Below, one piece after another: positions 45,241 through 54,024 of a DNA stretch of 64,000 nucleotides (the stretch's first letter is position 1; every line of letters starts with the position of its first letter). This stretch comes from Streptomyces humicola (GTDB lineage: Bacteria > Actinomycetota > Actinomycetes > Streptomycetales > Streptomycetaceae). The notes under the pieces were generated by a model that ran no database searches, had not been told where the DNA came from, and saw only the letters and a program-made list of their open reading frames with translations. The position numbers and the translations under genes were made by a program. Location: positions 23,727-87,726 of the forward strand of contig NZ_JANFNG010000027.1 in assembly GCF_024436035.1 (NCBI RefSeq). The letters run 5' to 3'.

Positions 45241-45380
45241 ATGGCGGAAGTGTCGCAGAAGCGCCTCTCAGAACGCCGGAGTTCTGAGAGATGTTCTGCG
45301 AACGGAGACCCGGACAAACCGGACGTGCTCCGGGTGTCTCGCAGAACTCTCACAACTGACCATTTCTGCGAACACGAAGC
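45241..45380. promoter_or_regulatory. Putative res site of the transposon
   Basis: Upstream of the recombinase are clustered related motifs: CTCTCAGAAC-GCCGGA-GTTCTGAGAG (45265-45290, a perfect 10-bp dyad), TGTTCTGCGAAC (45292-45303), TCTCGCAGAACTCTC (45337-45351) and TTTCTGCGAAC (45363-45373). Repeated inverted 10-12-bp units beside a resolvase gene are the layout of a res region. Confidence 0.5.
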
Positions 45381-45430
45381 GTGGCAACCCCTGGCCCGGG
45401 GCGGGGTCGGCGGGTAGACATGGCGCACCG

Positions 45431-45449
45431 TATCGTTTTCCGATATCGG
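45431..45449. promoter_or_regulatory. Probable PadR operator before the permease gene
   Basis: TATCGTTTTCCGATATCGG contains the palindrome CCGATATCGG and lies about 40 bp upstream of the permease ATG. The same pattern (ATCG-N4-CCGATATCGG) occurs at 48185-48204 before padR. Confidence 0.6.
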
Positions 45450-45487
45450 CTTTCGTAAGAGGTAGCCATGCCGCCGAGGAGTGGGCC

Positions 45488-46765
45488 ATGAGTAAGACGA
45501 CTGCCAGCGGGGTGCCCGATGAGTTGCGGCGGCGGCTGGGGGTGGCCGATGCGGTGGTGATCGGTCTGGGGTCGATGATCGGGGCGGGAATTTTTGCCGC
45601 GCTCGCCCCGGCTGCCCGCGCGGCCGGCTCCGGGCTGCTGATCGGGCTGGGCGTGGCTGCCGTGGTCGCGTACTGCAACGCGACCTCCTCGGCCCGGCTC
45701 GCCGCCCGGTATCCGGCTTCGGGCGGCACGTATGTCTACGGCCGTGAACGCCTCGGCGGGTTCTGGGGCTGTCTGGCCGGTTGGGGTTTCGTGGTCGGCA
45801 AGACCGCCTCGTGCGCGGCGATGGCGCTGACGGTTGGCTCGTACGTGTGGCCGGGTCAGGCCCACGCGGTGGCGGTCGCGGCGGTGGTGGGGCTGGTCGC
45901 GGTGAATTACGCCGGGGTGCAGAAGGCGGCGTGGCTGAACCGGGTGATCGTCGCGGTGGTGCTCGCGGTGCTCGCCGCGGTGGTGGTGGGCTGTTTGTCT
46001 TCCGGCTCTTCGGATGTGGCGCGGCTGGATGTGGGGGTGGATGCCACAGCGGGTGGGTTGTTGCAGGCGGCGGGGTTGCTGTTCTTCGCGTTTGCCGGAT
46101 ACGCGCGCATCGCCACGTTGGGTGAGGAAGTTCGAGACCCGCGGCGCACCATCCCGCGGGCGATTCCGCTGGCGCTGGGCATCACGCTGGTCGTCTACGC
46201 GGCGGTGGCAGTGGCCGTGCTGGGCGTGCTGGGTGCCAAGGGGCTGGGGTCGGCGGCGGCGCCGCTGGCCGACGCGGTGAGGGCTGCCGGGCTGCCGGCC
46301 TTGGGGCCGGTGGTGCGGGTGGGGGCGGCGGTCGCCGCGGTCGGGTCGCTGCTGGCGCTGATTCTGGGGGTGTCGCGGACCACGCTGGCGATGGCCCGTG
46401 ATCGTCACCTGCCGCATGCCTTGGCGGCCGTTCACCCGCGGTTCGGCGTCCCGCACCGGACGGAGCTGGCGGTCGGTGTTGTGGTGGCGGTGCTCGCCGC
46501 GAGCGTGGATGTGCGCGGTGCGATCGGCTTTTCCTCCTTCGGGGTGCTGGCGTACTACGCGATCGCCAACGCCTCCGCGTTCACTCTGACGGCGCAAGAG
46601 GGCCGCCCGCCGCGCGCCGTCCCGGTGGTGGGCCTGGTCGGCTGCGCGGTGCTCGCCTTCTCCCTCCCGGTCATCTCGGTCATCTCCGGTGCCGCGGTGC
46701 TGGGGCTGGGCGCGCTCTGGTACGGCCTGCGGCGAGCCATCGCCCACCGGTCACATCGCCGGTGA
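45488..46765 (+). CDS. APC-superfamily amino acid permease
   Basis: This 425-residue inner-membrane transporter has about 12 hydrophobic segments. ATG 45488 follows GAGGAGTGGGCC. The family signature is in TM1 (VADAVVIGLGSMIGAGIFAA), followed by YPASGGTYVYGRERLGGFWG (TM3 region) and EEVRDPRRTIPRAIPLALGI. It imports or exchanges amino acids or amines with protons; the substrate cannot be told. It is transcribed with the downstream DUF1259 gene (121-nt gap) and probably repressed by the convergent PadR gene product. It sits inside the Tn3-family transposon as cargo. Confidence 0.88.
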   Translation: MSKTTASGVPDELRRRLGVADAVVIGLGSMIGAGIFAALAPAARAAGSGLLIGLGVAAVVAYCNATSSARLAARYPASGGTYVYGRERLGGFWGCLAGWGFVVGKTASCAAMALTVGSYVWPGQAHAVAVAAVVGLVAVNYAGVQKAAWLNRVIVAVVLAVLAAVVVGCLSSGSSDVARLDVGVDATAGGLLQAAGLLFFAFAGYARIATLGEEVRDPRRTIPRAIPLALGITLVVYAAVAVAVLGVLGAKGLGSAAAPLADAVRAAGLPALGPVVRVGAAVAAVGSLLALILGVSRTTLAMARDRHLPHALAAVHPRFGVPHRTELAVGVVVAVLAASVDVRGAIGFSSFGVLAYYAIANASAFTLTAQEGRPPRAVPVVGLVGCAVLAFSLPVISVISGAAVLGLGALWYGLRRAIAHRSHRR

Positions 46766-46886
46766 CCTGCGCACATCGCGGCGGGGAAGGCCCGGTGGGC
46801 TGTCGGGTCTCGGCGCGCGCCGCCGCTGGGGACGTGGTGGGCTGTCGGGAGGAATCCGGTCACTGCGTCAGCGCAAGGAGGACCTG

Positions 46887-47822
46887 ATGCCCCGTCCACA
46901 TCTGTCCCGGCGCCGCTGCGTGATCGCCGCCGTCGCGGGCACTGCGGCCCTGGCCACGACCCTGGTCCTCACCCTCGGCAGCGCCTCGGGGCAGGCCCGC
47001 GATATCGACTGGACCACGGTCGGACAGGCCATCGGCCAGCCGCTGACCACCGAGGCGCAGAACGTGCACACTGCCGAGTGGCTGCGCACCGATCTGCACG
47101 AGGTCAACGCCGGGACCCCAGAGAACCCGGGCATGGAACTGAACGCCGAGGCGTCCTTCCACCAAACCCGTGCCGGCCAGGCGGTCATGATCGGCGAGGC
47201 CACCCTGCGCGCCAGCGAGGTCAACACCTTCGCCGACCGCCTCCAGCAAGGCGGCGTGACCATCACCGCCCTCCACAAGCACATCCAGCACGACACTCCG
47301 CGTATCTGGTGGCTGCACTACTGGGCCCTCGGCGACCCCGTCAAGATCGCTCGCGCCCTGCACGCCTCCCTGGCCACGACCAGCACCCCCCTGCACCAGA
47401 AACCCGGCATCGAGCGGCCGATCGCGTTGAACACCGGCTCCCTGGACCGGGTCATCGGCTCACGCGGGGAAAACGTCAACGGCGTGTGGCAGTACCACAT
47501 CCCGGTCTCCCAACCGGTCACCGACACCCGCGCCCACATCACCCTGCCATACCTGATGGAGGCGTCCACGCTGCTGATGTTCCAACCGCTCGGCAGCGGG
47601 CGCGCCGCGGTCAACGGCGACTTCACCATGACCGCCGACCAGGTCAACCCCGTCATCCACGCCCTGCGCTCCCACGGCCTGACCATCATCGAGCTGCACA
47701 ACCACATGCTGTATGAGCAGCCCCGCCTGTTCTACCTGCACTTTTGGAAGACCGGCGACGCCACCGCCCTCGCCCACGACCTGCGCGCCGCCCTCGACCA
47801 GGTGCACGCCCCCCGCAGGTGA
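46887..47822 (+). CDS. DUF1259 exported protein (LppY/LpqO type)
   Basis: This 311-residue protein starts at ATG 46887 (AAGGAGG upstream). An N-terminal SRRRCVIAAVAGTAALATTL segment looks like a Tat or Sec signal without lipobox. Two DUF1259 repeats follow. Repeat 1 has GEATLRASEVNTFADRLQQG, ITALHKHIQHDTPRIWWLHY and LGDPVKIARALHASLA. Repeat 2 has GDFTMTADQVNPVIHALRSH, IIELHNHMLYEQPRLFYLHF and KTGDATALAHDLRAAL. The biochemical role is unknown; the conserved HxH and Asp/Glu residues suggest metal or ligand binding. It lies between the permease and the convergent padR. Confidence 0.85.
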   Translation: MPRPHLSRRRCVIAAVAGTAALATTLVLTLGSASGQARDIDWTTVGQAIGQPLTTEAQNVHTAEWLRTDLHEVNAGTPENPGMELNAEASFHQTRAGQAVMIGEATLRASEVNTFADRLQQGGVTITALHKHIQHDTPRIWWLHYWALGDPVKIARALHASLATTSTPLHQKPGIERPIALNTGSLDRVIGSRGENVNGVWQYHIPVSQPVTDTRAHITLPYLMEASTLLMFQPLGSGRAAVNGDFTMTADQVNPVIHALRSHGLTIIELHNHMLYEQPRLFYLHFWKTGDATALAHDLRAALDQVHAPRR

Positions 47823-47836
47823 GCGGGCGAGGAACC

Positions 47837-48145
47837 TCAACGCTGCGGCTGGTCGCCGAGGACTTCGCGGGCCAGCTCCGCCAGCGCTGCACGGTCCTCG
47901 GCCAGGGCCTGGCGCCCCGCCTCGGTGGCGCGGTAAACGCGCCGGACCCGACCGTCGACGACCCGCTGCTCGGAGGCCAGCAGCCCGTCGGCCTCCAGGC
48001 GGTGCAGCGTCGGGTACAGGGTGCCGGGGCTGATCTGGTAGCCGTGGCGGGCCAGCTCCTCGGTCATCCACGCGCCGTGGATCTCTTCTTCAGCCGCGTG
48101 ATGCAGGATGTGCAGCCGTACCGCGCCACGCTGGAACTCCCGCAC
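47837..48145 (-). CDS. PadR-family transcriptional regulator
   Basis: This protein of about 102 residues starts most likely at GTG 48145 (GGAGG about 11 nt upstream); GTG 48154 is possible. The winged helix has REFQRGAVRLHILHHAAEEE, the recognition region YQISPGTLYPTLHRLEADGL and the wing VDGRVRRVYRATEAGRQAL, followed by a short C-terminal helix. It is convergent with the DUF1259 gene. The palindrome CCGATATCGG in its own promoter and before the permease gene points to autoregulation and control of the permease-DUF1259 unit. Confidence 0.9.
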   Translation of the reverse strand: MREFQRGAVRLHILHHAAEEEIHGAWMTEELARHGYQISPGTLYPTLHRLEADGLLASEQRVVDGRVRRVYRATEAGRQALAEDRAALAELAREVLGDQPQR

Positions 48146-48184
48146 CGTGCCCACACCTCCACGCCCGCCCGGGCAGTGACGCAA

Positions 48185-48204
48185 CCGATATCGGTTTCCG
48201 ATCC
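48185..48204. promoter_or_regulatory. Probable PadR operator before padR
   Basis: CCGATATCGGTTTCCGATCC lies about 40 bp upstream of the padR start. Read on the padR strand it matches the permease-side site in CCGATATCGG and the ATCG half-site. Confidence 0.6.
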
Positions 48205-48234
48205 TATGCCGTGCGGGCGGCCTCGCCGGCCGCA

Positions 48235-48385
48235 CGACGCCGGCCGGGCACCAGCCAAGAGCAGGCGGCGCTGGAGAACAGCGCGGTCGATGCGCTCGTA
48301 GGCGGCGACGGAGGAGAACTCGTCGGTGAAGCCGGTGAGGAAGTCGGCGTTCTTCACCACGTCCAACAGGTCCAGGACGGGTCAC
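48235..48385 (-). pseudogene. Internal fragment of another Tn3-family transposase
   Basis: The minus strand reads LDVVKNADFLTGFTDEFSSV then AAYERIDRAVLQRRLLLA, a conserved central block of Tn3-type transposases distinct from the intact tnpA (which reads FEVDGWTGFLDAFVHLGDGR there). It may derive from the same lost transposase as the C-terminal fragment at 35455-35864. Confidence 0.7.
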
Positions 48386-48421
48386 GAGACCGGACTCCGG
48401 CAACCCCGGCCTGGCCCGAGG

Positions 48422-48452
48422 CTTAGCGCTAACGGCTGTTCGGTTGATCCCC
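48422..48452 (-). repeat. Right terminal inverted repeat of the Tn3-family transposon
   Basis: Its complement begins GGGGATCAACCGAACAGCCG and continues TTAGCGCTAAG. The mirror similarity extends six bases beyond the GGGG on both sides (CGACCT). Confidence 0.85.
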
Positions 48453-48464
48453 GAGGTCGAGTTC

Positions 48465-48986
48465 CGCGCGGTGGGGGCGAACTTGCGGCAGGTCGCCAGC
48501 TCGCCGCCCCAGCCAGTGAACAGTGTCTTGATCTCCGACCCGGTCGGCGGGATCCGCAGGGCGGCGTCCTTGGATCCCCGCGGGCGGTTCATCTCGTCGA
48601 TCGGGCACTCGACGACCCGCCCGGGCATCCGATGGATCTCGACCTTGTGCCGCAGTTCCAGGAACAGGAAGTACGTGGTCAGCGCCTGCGCGCGGGCCAG
48701 GCGGGTACCACTCGGCGAACCCCGCAGCACCTTCCCGAATGTACCCGTCGGCGTCGGTCGGCTCCATATCCCACAGCGGCCGGCCGAACCATGCCCGCAT
48801 CTGGTCCAGGTGCCCGACGTCCCCGCGGATGGTGCCGTCCGCCAGCCCTGCCGAAGCCCGCGCGAGGACGAACCCGGCGAGCACGTCGGTCTCGAACTGC
48901 TCCAGTTCCTCCGCCGAGACCGGATCGCGGAACTCGCGCAGGTCGCGTACGGCTGCCAGCGTCAACCCGAGCCTCCTCGCCTTCAT
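48465..48986 (-). pseudogene. Tyrosine recombinase, N-terminal half, frameshifted
   Basis: The minus strand encodes a SAM-like core-binding domain: LEQFETDVLAGFVLARASAG, RGDVGHLDQMRAWFGRPLWD, then after a 1-bp insertion near 48740 GSPSGTRLARAQALTTYFLF, LELRHKVEIH, ECPIDEMNRPRGSKDAALRI and CRKFAPTARN. The catalytic domain with R-H-R-Y is missing because the frame stops at the transposon end. The rest is not found left of the transposon, so this is not a simple insertion. Confidence 0.7.
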
Positions 48987-49126
48987 CCCAATCGCAGATT
49001 GGTCGGACGAAGTGAGAACGCTCCAAGAATCCTGAAGTTACGTCACCAGCTCGAAGAACACCCCAAGGAGACAGAACACCCTGGCCACGGGGGCAAGGAC
49101 TCAGCAGGGCTCAGAGGAACTCACGG

Positions 49127-49963
49127 GATGTCGCACAGTACGCCCGCTGCTCGACCGCCCAGCAGGAGTTGCAGAGCCAGCTCGATGCGCTCGAACCGCT
49201 CTGCAAGCGGATCTTCTCCGAGAAGATCAGCACACGCGTCAAGACGCGGCCGGAGCTGGAAAAGGCGCTGAAGCTGGCGTACGACATCTAGGAGGCCGCC
49301 CCCGACCAGGAGGTCATCCTCACCGTCCACGAGCTCAAGCGCCCGGCCCGCAACGCCGCCGAACTGATGACCCTGTCCGGCCAGCTCCAGGCCGCCGGCG
49401 TCCAGCTCGAACTCCTCACCGGCCCGCTCAGCGGCATCTACGACCCCAACGGCATGGGCGCGATGTTCTTCGCAGTCCTGGCCGCCGCCGCCCAGATCGA
49501 GCGCAACTACATCCGGGAGAAGACCGTGGAGGGCCAGGTCACCGCCGCGGCCAAGGGCAACCACGGCGGACGGGCCAAGGTCATCGACGACGACATGCTC
49601 GTCTTCGCCCGCGCGCTGAAGGACCGCGGCGTCCCCGTCCCGGAGATCGCGAAGAAGCTGACGATCAAGACGGGCAAGAACGCAGGGCGCCACCCGTCGG
49701 TCGCCTCGCTGTACCGGGCGCTCGTCGAAGCGGAGACGACCGAGGCACCGGCCGGGCCGGAGATCATCGCCCCGCGCCGGCCGACCTGCGTGGACCTCAC
49801 CGGGCCTGGCAGCGGAACCGACCCCGAACTGATGGAACGGCTCACCCGGCAGGTTCTCGACGGCAAGAGTGACGAGGTGACCGATGCGCTCGCTGAGCAG
49901 ACCGAGGACGAGGCGAAGGACGTCGTGGCCCAGCTGCTGGCGCAGGCCCGAAACGGCGAGTGA
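49127..49963 (+). pseudogene. Serine recombinase with an in-frame amber stop and no start
   Basis: The plus strand reads QYARCSTAQQELQSQLDAL (catalytic Ser) and FSEKISTRVKTRPELEKALK, then TAG at 49289-49291 where the family has Lys (DIKEAAPDQ). It continues in the same frame with VILTVHELKRPARNAAELMT, LTGPLSGIYDPNGMGAMFFA and the DNA-binding end PVPEIAKKLTIKTGKNAGRH. An acidic roughly 70-residue C-terminal tail follows. No start codon is visible before the catalytic Ser. It is paralogous to the recombinase at 44220-45174. Confidence 0.8.
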
Positions 49964-50219
49964 TCCTGCGATCCGCCCTCGTTCGGCCGACAGCGTGGGC
50001 AGCGCCTGGCTCGTTGGGGGGTGTGGACGACGAGCGGAGGGTTCTGGCCCAGTGGCCGTACGGGGCGGGGCAGCTGCGCCGCGCGCTGAGATTCCGCATC
50101 GAGGCTGCCCTCGCCGGGCGTCTCGGGGTACTGCCCAAGCCGTCAGAGTGGCCCAACCCGGCGAGCGCCGGCGGGACCAGGCCATGCGACGGCTGGTGCC
50201 GGGTTCTAGGCTGCGGGCC

Positions 50220-50876
50220 ATGAGCGAGATCACGACCCCGACGCCCCGCGACGCCTTCGAGCTGCTGCTGGCCGGTAACCAGCGCTTCGTCGCCGGCACT
50301 CCCGAACACCCCAACCAGGACGCCACCCGCCGCGCCGAGATCGCACCGTCCCAGCAGCCCTTCGCCGTGCTGTTCGGGTGCTCCGACTCCCGCCTGGCCG
50401 CCGAGATCATCTTCGACCGCGGCCTGGGCGACCTGTTCGTGGTGCGCACCGCGGGCCACGTCACGGGCCCGGAGGTGCTGGGCAGCATCGAGTACGGCGT
50501 GGACATCCTGGGCTGCCCGCTGGTCGTCGTGCTCGGTCACGACTCGTGCGGCGCGGTCGGCGCAGCGTGCGCCGCCCTGGAGAACGGCATGACACCGGCC
50601 GGATACGTCCGTGACGTTGTCGAACGGGTGACCCCCAGCGTGCTGGCGGCGCGGGCCGCCGGACGGGTCGAGCCCGAGGAGATCCTCGCCGAGCACATAA
50701 GGCACACCGTCGACCTGCTGCTGGACCGCTCCCGGGTACTCGCCGAGAAGGTCGCCGCCGGCCAGGCCGCCGTGGTGGGCCTGTGCTACCGCCTGGCCGA
50801 CGGCAGCGCACAGCTCGTCGCGGCCCGCGGTATCGATGCGGCGGTCCCCGCCGCATCTGCTCCCGGCCGTGGCTGA
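50220..50876 (+). CDS. Beta-class carbonic anhydrase
   Basis: This 218-residue zinc enzyme interconverts CO2 and bicarbonate. ATG 50220 is chosen; an in-frame ATG 12 codons upstream (50184) is possible. The zinc site is complete: Cys and Asp in LFGCSDSRLAAE, His and Cys in LGHDSCGAVGAA. Other family marks are LLLAGNQRFVAGTPEHPNQD, GDLFVVRTAGHVTGPEVLGS and IEYGVDILGCPLVVV. It has no signal peptide. It is monocistronic between recombinase remnants and a hypothetical gene. Confidence 0.93.
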   Translation: MSEITTPTPRDAFELLLAGNQRFVAGTPEHPNQDATRRAEIAPSQQPFAVLFGCSDSRLAAEIIFDRGLGDLFVVRTAGHVTGPEVLGSIEYGVDILGCPLVVVLGHDSCGAVGAACAALENGMTPAGYVRDVVERVTPSVLAARAAGRVEPEEILAEHIRHTVDLLLDRSRVLAEKVAAGQAAVVGLCYRLADGSAQLVAARGIDAAVPAASAPGRG

Positions 50877-51104
50877 TCAGCGGGACGCGCTCGCGGTTGA
50901 CGGCGGTGTGTCCAGCCTGTCGTGGTGACGGTGGAGGAGGTAAAACGGCGCTCGCGTGTCAGCAGCCCCTGAGGGTGCACCGGCGTCGGGCCAGGGGCCG
51001 CAAGAAGGCGAAAGCCGCTGGTTCGAAGCAAAGATGACCACTCAACCTGACATGCCATCGCGTCGCGGACGCGAATCAACGTCACCTTTTGGCAGAATGC
51101 ACTG

Positions 51105-51497
51105 GTGCAGCAGCTGCCGCTTCCCTGCCCCGCTCACCTCATCCCGGACGCCACCGGCACCAACGCCTTCCACGACGCCTACCGCCGTGCCATGGCGCAC
51201 AACGCTGTGTTCGTCGCCATCGAATGCGAAGGTCAGCAGTGGACCGTGAAGGCGGACACCCTCACCGCTGGCTCCGGCCACACGGTCTCCGATGCCGTCA
51301 ACGATGCCATCCGGGGCGCGATCCTCCGCCTGGTCGACAACCACGAGGTCGATTTCGGCGCCTACACGGGACCGATCTATTTCATGATGCACGGCGTGCG
51401 GCACGAAGAACGAGCCCGCGAACTCGCCGCCGCACTCCACGTCGCCCTCTACGGAGACCCGGAACCTCTGGCCCGGGCCGTTCCTCCCGCACCCTGA
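51105..51497 (+). CDS. Hypothetical protein
   Basis: This 130-residue protein starts at GTG 51105. It reads FHDAYRRAMAHNAVFVAIEC, then EGQQWTVKADTLTAGSGHTV and DAVNDAIRGAILRLVDN, followed by a strongly charged helical end. It has no membrane segment, signal peptide or known motif. Codon use is typical of the window. I do not recognise the family. It is convergent with the sua5 gene. Confidence 0.5.
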   Translation: MQQLPLPCPAHLIPDATGTNAFHDAYRRAMAHNAVFVAIECEGQQWTVKADTLTAGSGHTVSDAVNDAIRGAILRLVDNHEVDFGAYTGPIYFMMHGVRHEERARELAAALHVALYGDPEPLARAVPPAP

Positions 51498-51598
51498 CAC
51501 TCACGCACCTACCGAGGCCGCCGACATCTCCTGCATCTTCCGGCCGTACGCAGCCGCGGTCGGGAAATAGCTTCTTGAAAGCATGGCGCCGGTGCTGG

Positions 51599-52576
51599 TC
51601 ACACCGTGGGCCGGGGCCCTGCGGCGCGGCGGAGCCGGTTGGCGATCGCCAATCCCAGCCCCTCCTCCACCGGCAAGGAGGCGACGATGAGGTCGCACCC
51701 CTGCTGGTCGAGTTCGCGCAGGAACCCGTACAGCCCCCGTGCGTAGGCGGACATCGAGGTGGGGACCGCCACCACGGCGTGGGCCTTCACCGGGGCGCCG
51801 GCGAAGGAGGCGGGCACAAAGACGCCCACCTGGTGCCCCAGCTCCTGAGCGAGTTCCGCTTCGGCGATGACCTTCTCGGGCTCGACGAGGACGACCCACG
51901 CCCGCGGGGCGTAGTGGGACGGATGCTGGCCCGGCACCCGAACGTGGCTCGTCGAGGGCACCGCGAGCGGGAACCCCAGCACCGCTTCGAGTTCCTCGCG
52001 CGTCACACCGCCGGGCCGCAGGATGCTCGGGGCATCGCCGGTGACGTCGACAATGGTCGACTCGACGCCGACCTCGCAGGGGCCACCGTCCAGCACGAAG
52101 TCGACGGCGTCGCCGAGCTCGGCACGGACGTCGTTCGCCGTGGTGGGACTGACCTGGCCGAAGCGGTTGGCGGACGGGGCCGTGACACCACCACCGGAGG
52201 CCGCCAGCAGCGCGAGCGCGACGGGGTGGTCAGGCACGCGCACGGCGACCGTCTCCAGGCCGCCGGTCGCTTCGAGGGGCACGCGGGGACCGCGCCGCAG
52301 GACCAGCGTGAGCGGCCCCGGCCAGAAGTGTTCAGCCAGCAGGCGGGCCGTCGCGGGCACGTCCTGGACCCATTCGTCCAGATGCTCCGCACCGCCGATG
52401 TGGACGATCAGCGGGTGGGAGGGCGGACGTCCCTTGACTTGGAAGATGCGCGCGACGGCGGCGGTGTCCTCGGCGTTGGCGCCCAGTCCGTAGACGGTCT
52501 CGGTCGGGAGGGCCACCAGGCCGCCGGCGCGCAGCACACCGGCCGCCTTCTCGATGTCACTGGTTCTTGCCGTCAT
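51599..52576 (-). CDS. L-threonylcarbamoyladenylate synthase (Sua5/YrdC/TsaC)
   Basis: This 325-residue enzyme makes threonylcarbamoyl-AMP from threonine, bicarbonate and ATP for t6A37 of tRNA. The YrdC domain (about 1-195) has LVALPTETVYGLGANAEDTA, IFQVKGRPPSHPLIVHI, FWPGPLTLVLRRG, PSANRFGQVSPTTANDV and GGPCEVGVESTIVDVTG. A linker with PGQHPSHYAPRAWVVLVEP leads to the C-terminal Sua5 domain, so this is the long Sua5 form. ATG 52576. It is probably an accessory copy, because Streptomyces normally has a shorter chromosomal TsaC; this cannot be checked here. Confidence 0.92.
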   Translation of the reverse strand: MTARTSDIEKAAGVLRAGGLVALPTETVYGLGANAEDTAAVARIFQVKGRPPSHPLIVHIGGAEHLDEWVQDVPATARLLAEHFWPGPLTLVLRRGPRVPLEATGGLETVAVRVPDHPVALALLAASGGGVTAPSANRFGQVSPTTANDVRAELGDAVDFVLDGGPCEVGVESTIVDVTGDAPSILRPGGVTREELEAVLGFPLAVPSTSHVRVPGQHPSHYAPRAWVVLVEPEKVIAEAELAQELGHQVGVFVPASFAGAPVKAHAVVAVPTSMSAYARGLYGFLRELDQQGCDLIVASLPVEEGLGLAIANRLRRAAGPRPTV

Positions 52577-52760
52577 CCTTGCAATCCTAGGAGCACAGAG
52601 GACCGGCGACGGCCGTGATCGATCTCAGCGCCAACCGCGGTCTCATTGACCCCGGGCGCTCAAGATCAACTACTGGCGGCCTTGGCGCTTATCTCGGCGA
52701 CACCCCCAATAGTCCCCTCCCGCGCTGGCGAGTCAGTTCCCCGCAGGGGGCATCGGCGGC

Positions 52761-53542
52761 TCACACCGCGCGCGGCAGCGGCTCGGACGACTCGAGGACC
52801 TCTCGCAGGTGCTTCTCGACGACCGGGACCACCTCGCCCACGGTCACCTCGCGGCCCAGCTCGTTGGAGAGCGATGTCACACCCGCGTCGCGGATCCCGC
52901 ACGGCACGATCCGGTCGAACCACGTGTTGTCCGGATTGCTGTTGAGCGCGAAGCCGTGCATCGTCACGCCCTTGGCGACCCGGATCCCGATCGCGGCGAG
53001 CTTGCGGTCCTCGCGCCGCTGGCCTGCGTTGGACGGGGCGTACTCGGGGCCGCTCAGCCGCGGGTCGAACTCCTCGTCCTGCAGCCGGGGTCGAAGTCGA
53101 GAGTGAGACCGGGAACCGAGGGCCGCTCCTCGAGCGGGTCGCCCAGCACCCACACGCCACTGCGCCCCTCGACGCGCGTGGCCTGAAGGCCGAGTTCGGC
53201 GCAGACGCGGATCAGGGCTTCCTCGAGGCGGCGCACGTGGGCCACGACGTCCACCGGGCGGGGCAGCTTGAGGATCGGGTAGCCGACGAGCTGGCCGGGA
53301 CCGTGCCAGGTGATCTTCCCACCGCGGTCCACGTCCACCACCGGGGTGCCGTCGAGGGGGCGTTCGCTCTCCTTTGTACGGCGGCCCGCCGTGTAGACGG
53401 GCTGGTGCTCCAGCAGCAGACAGGTGTCCGGGATCTCGTCTGCGAAGCGGGCGGAGTGCACCCGGCGCTGTTCCTGCCACGCCTCCTGGTACTCGACCGC
53501 GTCCGGCCCGAAACCCAGGTGGACAAAGCGCAAGTCACTCAC
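52761..53542 (-). pseudogene. lipB: Octanoyltransferase LipB with a one-base frameshift
   Basis: LipB transfers octanoyl from acyl carrier protein to lipoyl domains. GTG 53542 has AAGGAGG upstream. The protein reads [40 protein letters not shown], the active-site region [20 protein letters not shown] and [13 protein letters not shown] text. There a lost C near 53090 shifts the frame; the next frame continues [40 protein letters not shown] (catalytic Cys next, in [14 protein letters not shown]). One base insertion would restore a protein of about 260 residues. Either decay (another lipB elsewhere) or a base-call error. Confidence 0.8.
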
Positions 53543-53749
53543 AGTTCCTCCTTCGTGAGCTTCTCCGCCCGCGAGACAAGAGGCGCGGGCACGGCCAACT
53601 GGCGCTGCCAGGCATCCTGGTTTGCCCGGATGCCTCGGGTAAAACTGCTCCGACCGATCGCCCGGATCACCAAACGGTTTAGCCAGGAGTAGGGTGCGCG
53701 CATGGGCCGGACAACGTCGAGAAACAGCGCGAAACGAATGTGAGAAGTT
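53543..53749. other. Short spacer between lipB and the integrase fragment
   Basis: No gene. GTGAGAAGTTGTGAGAG near 53738-53754 marks the start of the integrase similarity. Confidence 0.3.
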
Positions 53750-53960
53750 GTGAGAGCCAGGCCCCAGGACAGCGGCTACGTCCTGGTCGACGAGCTGGGA
53801 CGGCCCTACCGAACGGACAAACTCCGCCGCGAGGCGTACAAGCTCATGGACGCCGTCGGCGTCCGCAAGGTCCGGCTCTACGATGCCCGCCACGCCGTGC
53901 TGTCATGGATGGCGAACAACGGCGTCCCCGACACCGTCGTCTCCGCCTGGGTCGAGAACG
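53750..53960 (+). pseudogene. C-terminal-domain fragment of a tyrosine integrase
   Basis: The plus strand reads [60 protein letters not shown], part of the catalytic domain of actinobacterial integrases (the box with DARH). It ends about 10 bp before the tRNA-Pro terminator, without the catalytic Tyr. Its position beside a tRNA 3-prime half fits the wreck of an integrative element. Confidence 0.75.
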
Positions 53961-53964
53961 ACCA

Positions 53965-53998
53965 AGGGCCTCGTCTCACCCGAGTGAAACAAGGCCCT
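53965..53998 (-). terminator. Hairpin downstream of the tRNA-Pro fragment
   Basis: AGGGCCT and AGGCCCT pair across 20 nt (with CTCGTCTCACCCGAG inside). This is where a tRNA gene transcribed on the minus strand would terminate. Confidence 0.55.
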
Positions 53999-54024
53999 GA
54001 CCTGCGACAACGCAAACAATCGCT

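Larger units (their letters stand above)
38001..48452. mobile_element. Tn3-family transposon carrying arsenic resistance and a permease module
   Basis: Inverted ends start GGGGATCAA at 38001 and, on the other strand, at 48452. They share CAGCCGTTAGCGCTAAG after a 5-bp variable block, giving at least 31 bp of imperfect terminal repeat with the GGGG start of Tn3 elements. Inside are tnpA, arsI, arsR-aqp-arsC-arsN1, a broken serine recombinase with a res-like region, an amino acid permease, a DUF1259 protein, padR and a fragment of another Tn3 transposase. The 5-bp flanks (ACCTC and GAGGT) are inverted copies, not a direct duplication. Confidence 0.8.

Noticed and set aside
45241..45380. CRISPR-like repeats
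   Set aside because: The repeated units are inverted 10-12-bp elements with irregular spacing beside a recombinase gene, not direct repeats with spacers.
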